NCBI GenBank assembly: GCA_036250225.1 | Contig: JAPZLL010000003.1 | Location: forward strand, 620,001 to 684,000 | Length of the DNA stretch: 64,000 nt | Direction of reading: 5' to 3' | Source of the DNA: Cercophora sp. LCS_1 | Taxonomy: Eukaryota > Ascomycota > Sordariomycetes > Sordariales > Lasiosphaeriaceae | Notes under the pieces: model-generated | The model's input: only the letters and a program-made list of their open reading frames with translations | Told to the model about the DNA's origin: nothing | Databases searched by the model: none | Part shown: piece by piece, positions 43,992 through 54,200 of the stretch | Layout of the letters: each line of letters opens with the position of its first letter | Numbering within the stretch: position 1 is the first letter of the stretch | Position numbers and translations under genes: made by a program

Positions 43992-46900
43992 CTAAGTCAA
44001 TAATCAGAGCTTTATTATAAAGATTCTCCACTAGTCGTTCCCGGAAAGCTTTCCTCGGGGAAAGCCTGGGCATACAGTAAAGCTGACATATAATGACCCG
44101 CAGGGTGAGAGTTGGCACGACATGGATGCGCCATGGCGGTGCCTAATGATGAGGCCGCCGAGGACATTTATTTGCAGGACGATGCAACATGAGATCCGCT
44201 ACGTACCTAGGACGAGAGGCGACCGATGCAAAGGAAGACCGGGTGGAGTCAGATCGACGATGTCAAGATTCGAAGAGACGACTGGGCACCGACTCAAAAG
44301 GACGGCAACATCTTGTGTAAGATACAACAATACAAGTGCAAAACAGAACTGGCGGAGGTGGGGCAGATGGAGCCAAGGGGAAGCAGCAAAAACTGAAATC
44401 GGAGGGGAGAAAAAAAGGAATGAAAGAAACGAGCGTCTGAGGAAAAGAAACTAACACGGTGATGGTCGTGCTCACATTTTCCGTCTGTGTGGCAGCCGAT
44501 GACCTTGATTGAAGGCCTGGTCCCAGACCACGCGAGTACCTGGGGCTCGGACAGGGCAGGGAGCTTGACGCCGAAAGTTAGGTACCAAGTAATGCCTAAA
44601 CGGTATTAGCTTGCCCCAAAATTGCTTTTCAGGCCTGGGAACATCTCAGGCAGCTTTTTCATGACGGGTCGCACTTGCTCATTCGGCTGTCATCAGGGGG
44701 ATTGGAAGTCGCTTGCTCCTGCTCATCGGCCGGTTTGTCAGGCACTTGCCGCGCCGGCTCGCTTCACCCACTGGTTGTTTCACGCCACCTATTTTCCCCA
44801 AGCCAGGCTCGAGACAAAGCAAAGAAACGCGGCCAAACACAGCAGCTGCCGGTCGGGGCCACGACCAACAGGGAAACAGACTCGCAAGCACGCCCACCCA
44901 CTAAACTCGTTGACCGCTAGGCTTAACGAGCATGGAGATAAGAACGAAGGCACTCCCACGCCCATGACCCGGTGCGAAAGCAAAAAGAGGTGTGACAAAC
45001 CTCCGCAAGAGCCAACGACACGTGGGCAATTGCTGAGGTCCGAGGTGTCACGGATGCTCAGCCATCCCTCTCGAGTCACCGAGATGCCCTGTTTCAACAC
45101 TGCTTCTCCCGGCAAGTGCAACTTGACTCAGCTGGCCGCGTTCGCATCTCAGCTCCATGGCTTGTGTGCACCGGAACTTCGACGGACGTTTGGGAGGCCT
45201 TGGATTCCCGGAAACCTCATGGGGCTACACGCACGGGACCGCGTTCCAATGCCCGGCTGACGCTGACGTCGATCGGCACCTACGGATTCACACCAGCCCC
45301 CACGTCCCGTCCCTCGTTGCGTCGAGGGAAGCGGCGTCTGGCGCAAGGGAGTCTAGGAGACTCAAACTCGCCCCCCAGGAATTGAAAATTTGACCGTCCA
45401 CCACCAACGGCGGGCCGCCAACCAGTTCCCAACCACAGTCAAGGCCAACCACAGACCGTCCAAGCAACTGACGGAGGAGCAATCATGACCGCTCCAGCAA
45501 CAGCAGGTGAGCCGCCACTGGCCGCCGGCCCTGGCGCCTGCCTGTAACCACTTCCCCGCTAAACATCCCCGGTGTGGGGATGAGGCTGGGTGTCGCCGAA
45601 CCACGGTCGTTTGGACGCCCAGCTCGTGACTTCGCTGTGACTCTGGGCGTGCAAATCACGGGAGTCCGATCCACTGCGCTGCTGCATCGGTCTTAGCTCT
45701 GTCTTGCGTCGCCATTTGGAACTGCCGGTTGGTCTGCTCACCCATCTTCCGGAATAAACATCTGGATATCAGGTGCCAGAACAGCGACCCTGTGCATCCG
45801 AGGAAAGCACTCTGAGACCAGCCGCTTCTTCGTTTGAGGCTAACACTGGCCAAGGACGCATGAGAGGCCAGCACACCTGGGATTTTCTCAGCCAAGGAAT
45901 CAGGCCCTTGTGCTCATGCCACGATGCTCACCGCTCCGTGTGGGAACAGCGAAATATCAACATCACCGCGAAAGGCGCAAGCGCCGGCCCGGGCTCCCCA
46001 CGCGGAGATGCGCTGTGCGTCGAGTCCCACTAACCAGCCACACCAGAGAAAAGAGCCTTCCGTCACCCCGACCACTCCCGTCCCGTCATTTTTGTCGTAT
46101 GGTTCACGAAACGTAACTTGACCTCAACCGCACCGCTGATTAGCCCAGACGCCGACAACCCGGACCGAAGCGTTTTGCGTCTTTGATCTGCCGTTTTGCG
46201 GGGCGAAGGAACCCCGGGTCGTGTGACCAGACCAACATCAACTTGGTCTTGAACCATTGGCCCTCGGCCTGGCTATAATCAATCAACCTCGTTGCAACTA
46301 ATAACATAACAACTCGGAGGTAAACCAAGCGACCGAGGTTGAGCTGGTACGAGATGTCATGATGATGAGGGGCAAAGGAGGGGTACAGTATGGAGATGCC
46401 GCCGGATCGAGCCCCTTTTTCGCATCCATCCCTTGACTCTCGCCACGGCGGACGGCATTCCACGCAAATTTGCCTCGCAACGAGCAATGCGCATGAGCTG
46501 GCGTCTGGGGTTTTCGACAAAGCAAAAACGACGAGCACATTGCTCATTTCAGCCGCACGCTCCCCGGTTTCGTCACAACTCAAGCTTCTGTCCACCCAGC
46601 AGCAACATGTGCCAGACACACATCTGGGAGGACCAGGGCTTCTGGCTGATCCCCCGCCCTTCCGCTCCGCTCCATGATCCATCTGAACCCTGGAGCGCGG
46701 AACCAGCCTATCTCGTCCTCAGCCTTATACCAGTGGAGCGCCCGGCCATTTCACACGTCACTCGCGCAGCAAGCACCCGCTGCAAGCGAGCAATCGCGGG
46801 CGCCATCCTGTCGGGTTGACCTCTACCCCATGGCCCGTTCCGCCGTACGACCTCGGCTGCCAAGCCAGTCTACGGATCGCGGGTGTCAAGCATGCACATT

Positions 46901-47165
46901 TCAACCCTGGAGACTAGAGATGATGTGTATGCAGACTTGGACATGGGAGCGGTGAGGCCAGACAGCTGGCACAAACCTACAAGCACCCATTTTCCCTTTT
47001 CGAGGCGACACCAATGCTAGCGGATATGAGCTGCTGCATACTGTACCGTCCCTGGTCGGCTCCTATCCGTCTGGTTTCTTTTTCCTGCGTGAAACAAACT
47101 GAGAACTCGGCCCTTGCGCCGCAGGATAAGACACGGCCATACCCGACACCCTCCTTCACACCGAG
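43992..47165. other. Long region without a supportable gene
   Basis: 3.2 kb that must include the promoter and start of the gene to its left. No frame here is convincing; all are short, Arg/Ser/Pro-rich and lack splice partners. No repeat family or RNA recognised. Confidence 0.4.
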
Positions 47166-48378
47166 TTATGTGACAGTATACCCACCATCGACTCTCAGGT
47201 CTGCGCCGGTGACGTACCCGGACGCGTCGGAAAGGAGAAACACCACCGGGCCCATCAGGTCTCGCGGGTTTCCCATGTGTCCCTGTGGGATGAGAGATGT
47301 CCACTGCTTCTTTAGGTCTGGCTTCTCATCCAGTATTTTCTGCGTCCTATCGCTGGTGTTAGCACAAGCATCCCCAGCCGGAAGAGGACCCGGATGATGA
47401 ACATCGTCTCGGGCGGGTCAAGATGGGAGAGACGCACAGAGCGGTGAGCATATAGCCCGGCGAGATGCAATTGACCCTAATGCCCGTCTTCGCCCATTCC
47501 ACCGCCATGGAAGCCGCAAGATGTCGGACGGCAGCCTTGGCCGCGTTGTACGGTGCTTGAGGCTGCGGGACATTGACAATGGAGCCACTCATGGAGCCGA
47601 TGAAAACCATGCTGCCTTTGGCCTTGCGGTCCATCAAGTGTTTTGCAACAGCCGTCGCAAACAGGTAGGTCCCGTCCACATTGACAGCCCACAACTTGCG
47701 CATCCGATCGACGGGATAGTGGATGGCCTCGAAGTTCTCGGTGAAACCGGCCGAGGTCACCAGGCCGTCGATCTTGCCGTGGGCGCCAATGATCCCGGCG
47801 ACACATGCCTCGACCGACGCCGGATCCGAGACATCGGCGTAGTGAGCCGTCACTTTTGGCAAACTGCCCTCGTCATCAGCGTGCTGTCATTTACACGAAA
47901 GAACAGGAATAACAAACCTCTTAGCCCCCGGGTTTTCTTTTCGAAGTGTCTCGGCGATCAACTCTGCCTGTTTGTCTGCCTCGTCCCTGTTGAGATCGAC
48001 AATGGCCAGCTCTGCTCCGCTCACAACCATCCCTTGCCCCATGACCAAACCCAACCCCCTCGCACCGCCCGTCACCACGATGACTTTGCCCTTGAGTGAA
48101 AAGGTCGGCAGCGTTGGAACACGTCCGGCTCGGCGGGCAGCTTCAGCTATGGGCGATGACGACGGGATGGCATCCTCGGCGGGATACTCGACGGTGATGG
48201 AGCTGTCTGTGCGCGCGCGGGAGCCATCGTTCTTGTCTTCCGACGGTTTCTTGTGACGAGAGGTAAGTGGTATGCCGGAGTGAAAGAGGGCGAGCCGTCG
48301 AGGAGGTTTGATGTATCGTGGAATTCCACGGATGTGTCGCGCCGGGTTCATAGCCCGGGTGAGTAATGAAGCCGGCAT
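47166..48378 (-). CDS. Short-chain dehydrogenase/reductase (arabinitol/xylulose-type SDR), likely mitochondrial
   Basis: NAD(P)-dependent classical SDR. Three exons: 47918-48378, 47438-47863 and 47166-47346, giving 355 residues. Rossmann motif TGGARGLG (103-110), an NAG-like motif (SAGF, about 191), catalytic Ser in IGSMSG (about 244) and Y259-NAA-K263 are all present. The end GYVTGADLRVDGGYTVT is typical of fungal D-arabinitol 2-dehydrogenase, L-xylulose and sorbose reductase relatives. About 90 residues precede the Rossmann fold; the first 45 are Arg/Lys/Pro-rich with no acids, like a mitochondrial presequence, which is unusual for polyol dehydrogenases. Intron 2 carries a textbook GCTAACACC branch site. 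Substrate is not predictable from sequence alone. Confidence 0.88.
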
Positions 48379-49010
48379 GGCTGCCTGTGTGAGGGCTGTT
48401 GGTTGTGTGTTGTGTGTTGATTGAATCCGGACCACAAGTCACAACACCAATGTTTCCTTTTTTTTCACGAACTAGAAGGTACCTACCGCAGAGCCCCCTC
48501 CCACTCTGGCAGGGTAGATGGCATTCAAAGGTTCAAGCTATCCTGCGGGGGAAGGCGGGGTAGCTAGGCTACATATATAAGTCTCGACCTGCATTCCTGC
48601 TCCCTGGCCGTTTGGTTGGTGTGGGGGAGTAAACAGGGGTTGTGTGGTCCAGGCTTGTCAATCGGTCGATGAGAGCTCGCTCAACGCCAGGGGTTTTGTT
48701 GTTCTTGTTGTGCGCGTGACCAATCTCACCGTCTCGCCCCTTTCTTTCTTTCTCTCCTTCCTCCCAAAGTCAGACTATTATTCCTGAATGATTTCCAGGT
48801 CTCTTGAAACCCCAATAGCCCAAGTTAGAGCAAACCTTTGTAAAAGTAAACAAGAGTAAACAAACAAATCCTCCGGGTCCAAGTCGGTGACATCAACAAT
48901 GCAACAACACAGCAACACAGTGAGTCCAAAACCGTAAAAGTTTCCATCTCTGTAAGAATCAAAGACGTGATCCACGCTTGCGTAACTGTAGATCTTTCGT
49001 TCCCCGCTAT
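48379..49010. other. SDR promoter region and possible exon of the adjacent small gene
   Basis: 630 bp. A TTTC/CTTC tract lies at 48740-48765. A minus-strand frame, 48778-49014, reads like protein (GERKIYSYASVDHVFDSY) and begins where the next candidate gene stops, so it may be a further exon of that gene. Confidence 0.35.
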
Positions 49011-49374
49011 TCATCCCCTGCAGAACTTGTGTCTGGATTTCATGCAGGTGATGTTGGACGAGTCTAGATTAGGAGGGACCGCATAACCGAGTGCTTCGGC
49101 ACCGTCGACCATAACCAAGGAAAGCGTGCCTAACTCTGTGTTTGACTCGAACTTGACCACTGTTGACAATATTGGCAGATGGGCAGGGTGATAGCGGACT
49201 CACGTTACTGCTCGCCTGAAGTTCAGACACAGTACCATCTAGTCCAGAACTCTGCTCGAAAATGAGCTTCGGATATGACTGTAGATTGTCAGTGATAATC
49301 CAGGAATCGTTTTTGAGGACTAAATGATTGGCCAAATCTCGTACTTGGGGAAAATCATAGTCTGATCTCATCAT
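49011..49374 (-). CDS. Candidate small gene, unknown function
   Basis: Two exons, 49209-49374 and 49011-49159, join through a 49-nt GT-AG intron to 104 residues: MMRSDYDFPQVRDLANHLVL at the start, then IITDNLQSYPKLIFEQ, and after the junction VKFESNTELGTLSLVMVDGA, GYAVPPNLDSSNITC. Both exons have protein-like composition in the chosen frame, which is rare in nearby non-coding DNA. I do not recognise a family. The gene may extend leftwards into 48778-49014 with another exon. The start lies 100 bp downstream of the MCC beta stop codon on the same strand. Confidence 0.4.
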
Positions 49375-49473
49375 TCCAATTTGTATGCATATAGCAACGT
49401 GATAAACAAAACACCAAACGCCACGCCACGCTTTGATGCTGCCCTTCCGAGACTGACTGGTTGGATATCCATT

Positions 49474-51299
49474 TTACATCCTAAAGACACCAAACTTGGT
49501 AGCACCCGGCTTCACATCATTCCTCCCGCCCATGGCCGCCCGCAATCCCAAGCCGAGATACCGCCTTGTGTGCTCGGGTGGAATGATGCCGTCATCCCAC
49601 AGCCTGGCGCTCGAGTAAACGGCCTCGCTCTCCTTCTCGATCCTGGCCTTGAGGGCTGGGTCGGCGCTCTTCCCCACCGTCTCCATGACGGCTGCCAGCT
49701 GCTCGCCGCCCATGACGCCGATCCGTGCGTTGGGCCACATCCACAGGAACCGCGGGCTGTACGCGCGCCCGCACATGCCGTAGTTTCCGGCGCCGTAGCT
49801 GCCGCCCACGACGACGGTGAATTTCGGCACGTCGGCGCACGCAACGGCCGTGACGAGCTTTGCGCCGTTTTTAGCGATGCCCTCGCGCTCAGCATCGGTG
49901 CCGACCATGAAGCCGCTGATGTTTTGCAAAAAGACGAGGGGTATCCCACGCTGCGCGCAGAGCTCAATGAAATGCGCACCCTTGACGGCGGAGCTGCTGA
50001 AGAGGATGCCGTTGTTAGCCACGATGCCGACTCGTTGACCGTAGATGGTCGCCCAGCCTGTAACCAAGGTGGTTCCGTAGTCGCGCTTGAATTCGGCGAA
50101 GCGGGAGCCGTCCACGATTCGCGCAATAACCTCGTGGATGGGTAGAGGTTTGCGTAGGTTGGTGGAGGCGACGCCTAGGAGCTCCTCTGGTGGATAGAGC
50201 GGCTCTTCAAATGTTTCGACGCCGGACAGCTCCTTGTGTTCGGTAGGCCAGTTCAAGTTGCTCACACAGCGGCGAGCGAGCACAATGGCGTGGGCATCGT
50301 CAACGGCAAGATAGTCAGTCACGCCCGAAACCGAGGAGTGCATCTTGCCGCCACCGAGGTCTTCAGGCGATACAACCTCGCCCGTGGCCGCCTTGACCAG
50401 CGGCGGGCCAGCGAGGAAGATGTGGCCCTGCTCCTGCACAATGATGCTCTCGTCGCTCATGGCTGGGACATAGGCACCGCCTGCAGTGCATGGGCCCATG
50501 ACCACCGAGATCTGGGGGATGCCCTTGGACGACATGCGCGCCTGGTTGTAGAAGATGCGGCCAAAGTGGTCGCGGTCAGGGAACACATCAGACTGATGTG
50601 GCAAGTTGGCGCCGCCCGAATCAACGAGGTAGATGCATCTGGTCATTTGTCAGCCATCGCCGCGTAGTTCTGTTGTCACGTCACATACGGTAGCCTGTTC
50701 TGCTCTGCCACCTCCTGAGCCCGCAGATGCTTCTTCACCGTGATGGGGTAGTACGTTCCGCCCTTTACCGTGCTGTCATTTGCAACAATGACGCAGGTAA
50801 CGCCCTCCACCACACCGACACCGGTGATGATTCCGCCCGACGGCACCTCGGCCTCGGGATACAGCTCGTGGCCAGCGAGCGGCGACAACTCGAGGAAGGT
50901 GGTCCCGGGATCGACCAATTCGCGGATACGGTGGCGTGGGAGCAGCTTCTTTCGCTCGAGGTGTTTCTGCCTGGCCTTGGGAGGCCCGCCCTGCTGCACC
51001 CGCTGTGTCAACTCCTCGAGCCGGGAGACGGCCTCTCCCATACGCTGGGCATTGTCTATAAACTCGTCTGAGCTCGGATCGACGTTTGTCTTGATGGCAG
51101 ATATCGCGGCGGCATGATGGGGTGCCGTGGACGTTGTGACTACAGTTCGTCGGAGGGCTGGCGTTGTGGTGGATGGCGGCGCGAGCGACCCGGCTTGGGA
51201 AAGGGAGAGGCGGGGTTGCCGTGATGATGCCGTTGCGCAGCGGGCGAGCTGGCGCCCCAATTGTCGCGAGACGGCCCTCGGAGTCAGTGTGGAAGCCAT
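49474..51299 (-). CDS. mccB: Methylcrotonyl-CoA carboxylase beta (carboxyltransferase) subunit, mitochondrial
   Basis: Carboxyltransferase half of MCC, which converts 3-methylcrotonyl-CoA to 3-methylglutaconyl-CoA in leucine breakdown. Two exons, 50689-51299 and 49474-50638, give 591 residues. A Ser/Arg/Ala-rich presequence (about 1-60) is followed by the carboxyltransferase N-terminal domain (RHRIRELVDPGTTFLELSPL, YLVDSGGANLPHQSDVFPDR, MGPCTAGGAYVPAMSDES) and C-terminal domain (GILFSSSAVKGAHFIELCAQ, FLQNISGFMVG, GGSYGAGNYGMCGRAY). The VDSGGANLPHQSDVFPDRDHFGRIF stretch distinguishes MCC from propionyl-CoA carboxylase beta chains. It is divergent from isovaleryl-CoA dehydrogenase, the preceding enzyme of the same pathway. 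Confidence 0.96.
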
Positions 51300-51697
51300 T
51301 GTGGAGGACAAGACGGGAAAGGGACAAAAATCACGGCGACAGCGACAATGGAATTGGGCCGGGCTGCATTTGAGGATTTCCCTGCTCGGCCAGGAACGGG
51401 CAAGGAGGAGCGGGTGTGGACGTCCTTTCCAATCGTCCCTGGCGTTGACGGCTGTGAGCGGCATTGCCGACGCAAGCCGTCGCCGTTGGGAGCCGAGGCT
51501 CTGGACAAGGGGCACAGGGGCAGCTGAGCAGGGCAATGACGTTCATAAGCTCGGCTTTCCCAGGCCCCCGGTCAATTGTCCGTTCCAACGCCGAGCAGAG
51601 GAGAGAAAACAACAGATTACGAGGAAAACAAAAGGGAGACCCAATTCGACTCGCCGCTCCTCTTGCTGTTTCTTGCTGTCTCCTCTCACAAATCGCC
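51300..51697. promoter_or_regulatory. Bidirectional promoter of the leucine-catabolism pair
   Basis: 398 bp separate the divergent MCC beta and IVD start codons, so both promoters share this DNA. In Aspergillus nidulans the clustered ivdA, mccA and mccB genes are co-induced by leucine; similar co-regulation here is an inference. GC-rich palindromic Zn2Cys6-type sites may be present but I do not claim a specific one. Confidence 0.6.
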
Positions 51698-53068
51698 ATG
51701 TCCAATTCCAGGATATCCCGGGCGCTGCTGCGCTCAGCGACCTCGCGCTCGCTTCCCCGCCAATTACCCACCCTCGGCCCCGCGTGTTCACGAACACTAG
51801 CATCGACACCACGGCGAGCAATTGTCCCGCCTGCATCCCTTTCAGCTCAGACACACAGCCTCCAGCAACGACGCAATGCCTCGTCCAAACACCCCAAAGG
51901 CTTTGAGGCGCCCACGCCCGCAGACCTCGCCGAGCTACGAGAACGGGTCCAGGAGTTTGTGCGGCGAGAGCTACCCGAAGAAGTGGCATCGGCAACGGAC
52001 AAAACCAACAACTTCCCCGCCGAAATGTGGGAGAAGCTCGGCTCAGCGGGCTTCCTGGGCATCACAGCCGACGAGGACGTGGGCGGGCTGGCGCTCGGCT
52101 ACCAAGCGCACTGCGTGGTCATGGAGGAGCTGTCGCGCGCAAGCGGGTCTATTGCGCTGAGCTATGCAGCCCACTCGCAGCTCTGCGTCAACCAGCTGCA
52201 GCTCAACGGGTCGGCCGAGCAGAAGCAAAAGTACCTGCCGGACCTGATTGCCGGGACCAAGGTGGGCGCGCTGGCCATGTCCGAGGCCGGGTCCGGCAGC
52301 GACGTGGTGTCGATGCGCACGCGCGCCGACGCCGTCGACGGCGGCTACCTGCTCAACGGCACCAAGATGTGGATCACCAACGGGCCCGACGCCGACGTCA
52401 TTGTCGTCTACGCCAAGACGCGCCCCGACGCCGGGTCCAAGGGCATCACGGCCTTCATCGTCGAGCGCGGGTCGCCCGGCTTCACGTGCGCGCGCAAGCT
52501 CGACAAGATGGGCATGCGCGGCAGCAACACGGGCGAGCTGGTGTTCGAGAATGTCTTTGTGCCGCGCGAAAACGTGCTGGGCCGTGTCGACGGCGGGGTC
52601 CGCGTGCTCATGGAAGGCTTGGATCTGGAGCGATTGGTGCTCAGCGCAGGTCCGCTGGGCCTCATGCAGGCGGCGCTTGACGCCGCGCTCCCCTATGCCC
52701 ACACGCGCAAGCAGTTCGGCACCCCGATTGCGCAATTCCAGTTCATGCAGGGCAAGCTGGCCGACATGTACACCAAGCTCCAGGCGTCGCGCGCCTACAC
52801 CTACGCGACCGCCAGGGCCGTCGACGAGCAGGGCCTCATCCGGACCGAGGACTGCGCCGGCGCGATTCTCTACGCCGCCGAGCGTGCGACCGAGTGCGCA
52901 CTCGACTGCATCCAGGTGCTGGGCGGCATGGGCTACACCGAAGAGATGCCGGCGTCCAGGATCCTGCGGGACGCGAAGCTATACGAGATTGGCGCCGGCA
53001 CGTCCGAGGTCAGGCGCATGGTCATCGGACGGGCCTTCAACAAGGAGTACGGCCACCTGTCGAGCTAG
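51698..53068 (+). CDS. ivdA: Isovaleryl-CoA dehydrogenase, mitochondrial
   Basis: FAD-dependent acyl-CoA dehydrogenase converting isovaleryl-CoA to 3-methylcrotonyl-CoA in leucine catabolism. A single exon of 456 residues from the ATG at 51698. A Ser/Arg-rich presequence (about 1-60) precedes the helical N-domain. Family blocks are LSYAAHSQLCVNQL, AMSEAGSGSDVVSM, KMWITNGPDADV, and the C-terminal QVLGGMGYTEEMPASRILRD. The catalytic Glu in GLDLERLVLSAGPLG (about residue 311) sits at the position special to IVD, rather than the late Glu used by other acyl-CoA dehydrogenases, which supports the specific name. The coding sequence is very GC-rich at third positions. Confidence 0.96.
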   Translation: MSNSRISRALLRSATSRSLPRQLPTLGPACSRTLASTPRRAIVPPASLSAQTHSLQQRRNASSKHPKGFEAPTPADLAELRERVQEFVRRELPEEVASATDKTNNFPAEMWEKLGSAGFLGITADEDVGGLALGYQAHCVVMEELSRASGSIALSYAAHSQLCVNQLQLNGSAEQKQKYLPDLIAGTKVGALAMSEAGSGSDVVSMRTRADAVDGGYLLNGTKMWITNGPDADVIVVYAKTRPDAGSKGITAFIVERGSPGFTCARKLDKMGMRGSNTGELVFENVFVPRENVLGRVDGGVRVLMEGLDLERLVLSAGPLGLMQAALDAALPYAHTRKQFGTPIAQFQFMQGKLADMYTKLQASRAYTYATARAVDEQGLIRTEDCAGAILYAAERATECALDCIQVLGGMGYTEEMPASRILRDAKLYEIGAGTSEVRRMVIGRAFNKEYGHLSS

Positions 53069-53621
53069 ACCTTGACTAGAAAGCATGTAGCAGCTTTGTT
53101 ACAATACATCAGCCATACAATATCCACGCTTGCAACACGGGATATAGAGAGACCCGTCGGCGAGGCCCAGTCCACTATGGGGAACGGGTGCCGGCCAAAG
53201 CACTCTGCAGCCCTGGGTAAAATCGGAGGGAGAAAAAAAAGATTCGCTGCACAGAAGGCTTCCCGCTCATCACTTCGGCCAATGTTCTCCCGTTCCGTCC
53301 GTCCTCGTGCCTGCTTCCTTGCGCTGCGCCGTCGTTCGTTTTTGTTGACCCGTGTTTGTGCCCGTGTCTATCTTGCTTGACGTTGGTTTATCCGATCCGT
53401 CTTCTCGCGTGCCGAGCACTTTCACTTCGTCATGCCACATGCGGACAAGGCAGCCAACCAGCCATGCTCCCGTCGTTTTTGCGCGCCCGGTCCCCCTGAC
53501 CCCCACCCAGTGTCAATGGGATCGGCTGATGTAGAGCCGCATTATGTTGCATCTGGCACGGCGGATTGGAATTTCGGGAAGATAGTGCAAATCATGGGGG
53601 ATTGCGGGGTGCTCGGGGACA

Positions 53622-53675
53622 AGGAGGAGGAGGAGGAGGAGGAGGAGGAGGAGGAGGTGGTGGTGGTGGTGGTGG
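53622..53675. repeat. (GGA)n-(GGT)n compound microsatellite
   Basis: About 11 GGA units run straight into about six GGT units on the plus strand, leaving an unbroken G-rich strand with many GG pairs. The tract lies about 550 bp after the IVD stop codon. Confidence 0.9.
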
Positions 53676-54165
53676 ATGAGGGACGGACGGGAAGATGGGG
53701 CGTACATCCAGCTCAGCAGATCCGCAGTGTACTGTGCTGCACCTTGGCGCAGCACGGCAGCGCGGGTGAGAGACCTCTCTCTTCTCTTCTCCTCTCTATT
53801 GTCACGCGCCGCCACCGCTGCCCATAGAAAGCAGTTCAGTTCCCGTTGTATAATGGTATAGTTGTATCGTTGTACCGTTGTCGTGGTGGGTATAGGTGTA
53901 CCTATCTAACCCCCACTCTGGATTTGAGATTGTCCCCTCATTTCTTTCCTCCTTAGGGGGAGTTGTAGGATGGATTAAACAAATCCCCACCCTCCTTTGG
54001 TGACTGACTGGCCCCTTTTGGTCTTCCCGAGACCGGTGTGTGGTGGTCAAGTCAAACGTCACGGCAAGTTGGCCCCGAACGCAACGTCGGTGTGGCCATG
54101 GATTGGGGCGAGACTGCAACTGCAGGATGACTGCATCTCAAGCTGTGGGCCGGAACATTTGTTTA

Positions 54166-54200
54166 GTCTCTCTCTCTCTCTGACTCTCAGTCTCTCTCTG
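54166..54200. repeat. (CT)n microsatellite, interrupted
   Basis: Two CT runs separated by about ten bases, followed by a short GT run. Confidence 0.85.

Noticed and set aside
52027..53075. Alternative frames over isovaleryl-CoA dehydrogenase
   Set aside because: Arg/Ala-rich shadows caused by very GC-rich third positions.
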